From Halobacterium wangiae (GTDB lineage: Archaea > Halobacteriota > Halobacteria > Halobacteriales > Halobacteriaceae): a stretch of DNA of 64,000 bases. The notes beneath the pieces were generated by a model. It was not told the DNA's origin. It searched no databases and saw only the letters and a program-made list of their open reading frames with translations. Location: assembly GCF_021249345.1 (NCBI RefSeq), contig NZ_CP089588.1, positions 1,302,001 to 1,366,000 of the forward strand. Direction: 5' to 3'. Position 1 is the stretch's first letter; every line of letters starts with the position of its first letter. Made by a program: the position numbers and the translations under genes. This document shows, piece after piece, positions 63,069 to 64,000 of this stretch.

Positions 63069-64000
63069 ATGACCGACGCAGGGACCTCTTTCTGCCCGCG
63101 CTGTGGCGACCCCATCGCCGAGGACGGCGACGGGGCCACTCGCCGCGAGCGCTCGCTCTGTGACGCCTGCTACTTCTCCGACTTCGACCTCGTGGACGCG
63201 CCCGACCGCATCGAGGTCCGGGTGTGTGCGCGCTGTGGCGCCGTCTACCGCGGCAACCGCTGGGTGGACGTCGGCGCCATGGACTACACGGACGTCGCCA
63301 TCGAGGAGACCAGCGAAGCCCTCGGCGTCCACGTCGAGGCCGAGGACGTCGAGTGGGAGGTGCGCCCGGAGCAACTCGACGAGAACTCCATCAGGATGCA
63401 CTGTTTCTTCTCGGGGACCGTCCGCGGCACCGTCCAGACCGAGGAGGTCGTCGTGCCAGTGAAGGTGAGCCGCCAGACGTGCACGCGCTGTGGCCGCATC
63501 GCCGGGGATTACTACGCCTCGACGGTGCAGGTGCGGGCGAACGGCCGCGACCCGACCAGCGAGGAGACCGACCGCGCGGAGGAACTCGCCCACAGCATCG
63601 TCGCCGACATGGAGTCGACGGGCGACCGGAACGCATTCGTCACGGAGATCACGGACGCCGAGTCCGGCATCGACATCAAGCTCTCGACGAACAAGATCGG
63701 GCTGAAGCTCTCCCGGAAACTCGTCGAGGAGTTCGGCGGCGGCTTCGAGGACCACGAGACGCTCGTCACTGAGGACGAGGACGGCAACGAGGTGTACCGG
63801 GTGACGTACGCGGTCCGCTTCCCGGAGTTCAAGCCCGGCGACGTCATCGACCTCGCGGACGACGACGGCGGCCCGGTGCTCGTGCGTTCCGTGCGTGGGA
63901 ACCTGAAGGGCGTCCGGGTCACCACCGGCGAGCCGTACGAGGCGAGCTACGAGGACGGCGACAGTCCCGAGGCCCGGAAACTCGGCGCCCGCGAGGACGC
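63069..64000 (+). CDS. NMD3-family ribosome biogenesis protein (runs off the window)
   Basis: About 310 residues of a gene that continues past the window. The archaeal NMD3 homologue has an N-terminal zinc-ribbon set (CPRCGDP, CDACYF, CARCGAVY, CTRCGRIAG), then the OB/SH3-like domains. In eukaryotes NMD3 exports 60S subunits; in archaea it likely helps maturation or binding of tRNA-like sites. The last visible part, FPEFKPGDVIDLADDDGGPV, is the SH3-like section. ATG 63069 with a TATA box at 25-31 nt. Confidence 0.92.
   Translation, partial: MTDAGTSFCPRCGDPIAEDGDGATRRERSLCDACYFSDFDLVDAPDRIEVRVCARCGAVYRGNRWVDVGAMDYTDVAIEETSEALGVHVEAEDVEWEVRPEQLDENSIRMHCFFSGTVRGTVQTEEVVVPVKVSRQTCTRCGRIAGDYYASTVQVRANGRDPTSEETDRAEELAHSIVADMESTGDRNAFVTEITDAESGIDIKLSTNKIGLKLSRKLVEEFGGGFEDHETLVTEDEDGNEVYRVTYAVRFPEFKPGDVIDLADDDGGPVLVRSVRGNLKGVRVTTGEPYEASYEDGDSPEARKLGARED

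Overview
This window is typical haloarchaeal chromosome (class Halobacteria). The DNA is very GC-rich, the proteins are acidic (Asp/Glu rich, few Lys), many genes have a TATA-like box 24-33 nt upstream of the start codon with no room for a leader, and the gene content is euryarchaeal: PolD small subunit, RadA, NMD3, aIF6, L31e, L39e, prefoldin alpha, SRP54/FtsY, a LysW-type arginine pathway and a Rad3-like helicase. I cannot name a species. I see no provirus, CRISPR array, rRNA operon, transposase or replication origin; this is mostly ordinary core chromosome with a few unusual intergenic elements.

Layout. 1-8 kb: end of the PolD small subunit gene, an NAD-dependent DNA ligase of bacterial type, an ABC-2 exporter pair, an HTH/zinc-ribbon regulator, a class V aminotransferase and an MFS carrier. 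8-14 kb: a cytochrome P450, then a methionine block (metY-type, metX, second metY-type) and a membrane-bound HTH protein. 14-22.6 kb: serine biosynthesis (serB, serA) with an alpha/beta hydrolase, a Bat-type HTH regulator, a thioesterase, an acetyltransferase, an MFS carrier and threonine synthase. 22.6-24 kb: a small zinc-ribbon protein, an HTH regulator and a small membrane protein. 24-32.7 kb: all of arginine biosynthesis from glutamate on one strand (argG-argH, then lysW-argX-argC-argB-argD-argE-argF, nearly every junction overlapping), including a 54-residue LysW carrier protein. 33-41 kb: a 2H phosphoesterase, structured element A, a Rad3-like helicase, a CDF transporter, a phosphoesterase, a membrane HTH protein, a 42-residue membrane protein, threonine aldolase and an M29 aminopeptidase. 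41-48 kb: a tiny zinc-finger protein, tRNA-Arg(UCU), an MFS carrier, the UPF0200/UPF0201 pair, an FMN hydroxyacid oxidase and a split MgtE/SLC41-type transporter. 48-57.7 kb: protein targeting and ribosome genes (ffh, ftsY, pfdA, tif6, rpl31e, rpl39e), an orphan CoxL-like molybdoenzyme subunit, an LLM oxidoreductase, ThpR, a TPR protein and a DUF424 protein. 57.7-64 kb: structured element B, sufS-sufU, two lipoprotein paralogues on either side of radA, and the start of NMD3.

The most interesting signal is a pair of non-coding elements, A (33812-34031) and B (57790-58037). Each can fold into the same four-way junction: a closing stem GAAAGCCCCGG/CCGGGGCTTTC, three internal stems, and a long-range pairing between the apical parts of the first and third arms. 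The second and fourth stems have different sequences in the two copies yet pair in both, which is covariation in favour of a conserved fold (RNA or DNA). I do not recognise it as a named family. Next in interest: a lipoprotein gene whose start position carries ATT where its paralogue has ATG, 71-bp near-identical direct repeats flanking radA, an FtsY whose G4 motif reads TMAD instead of TKxD, and an orphan CoxL-like subunit.
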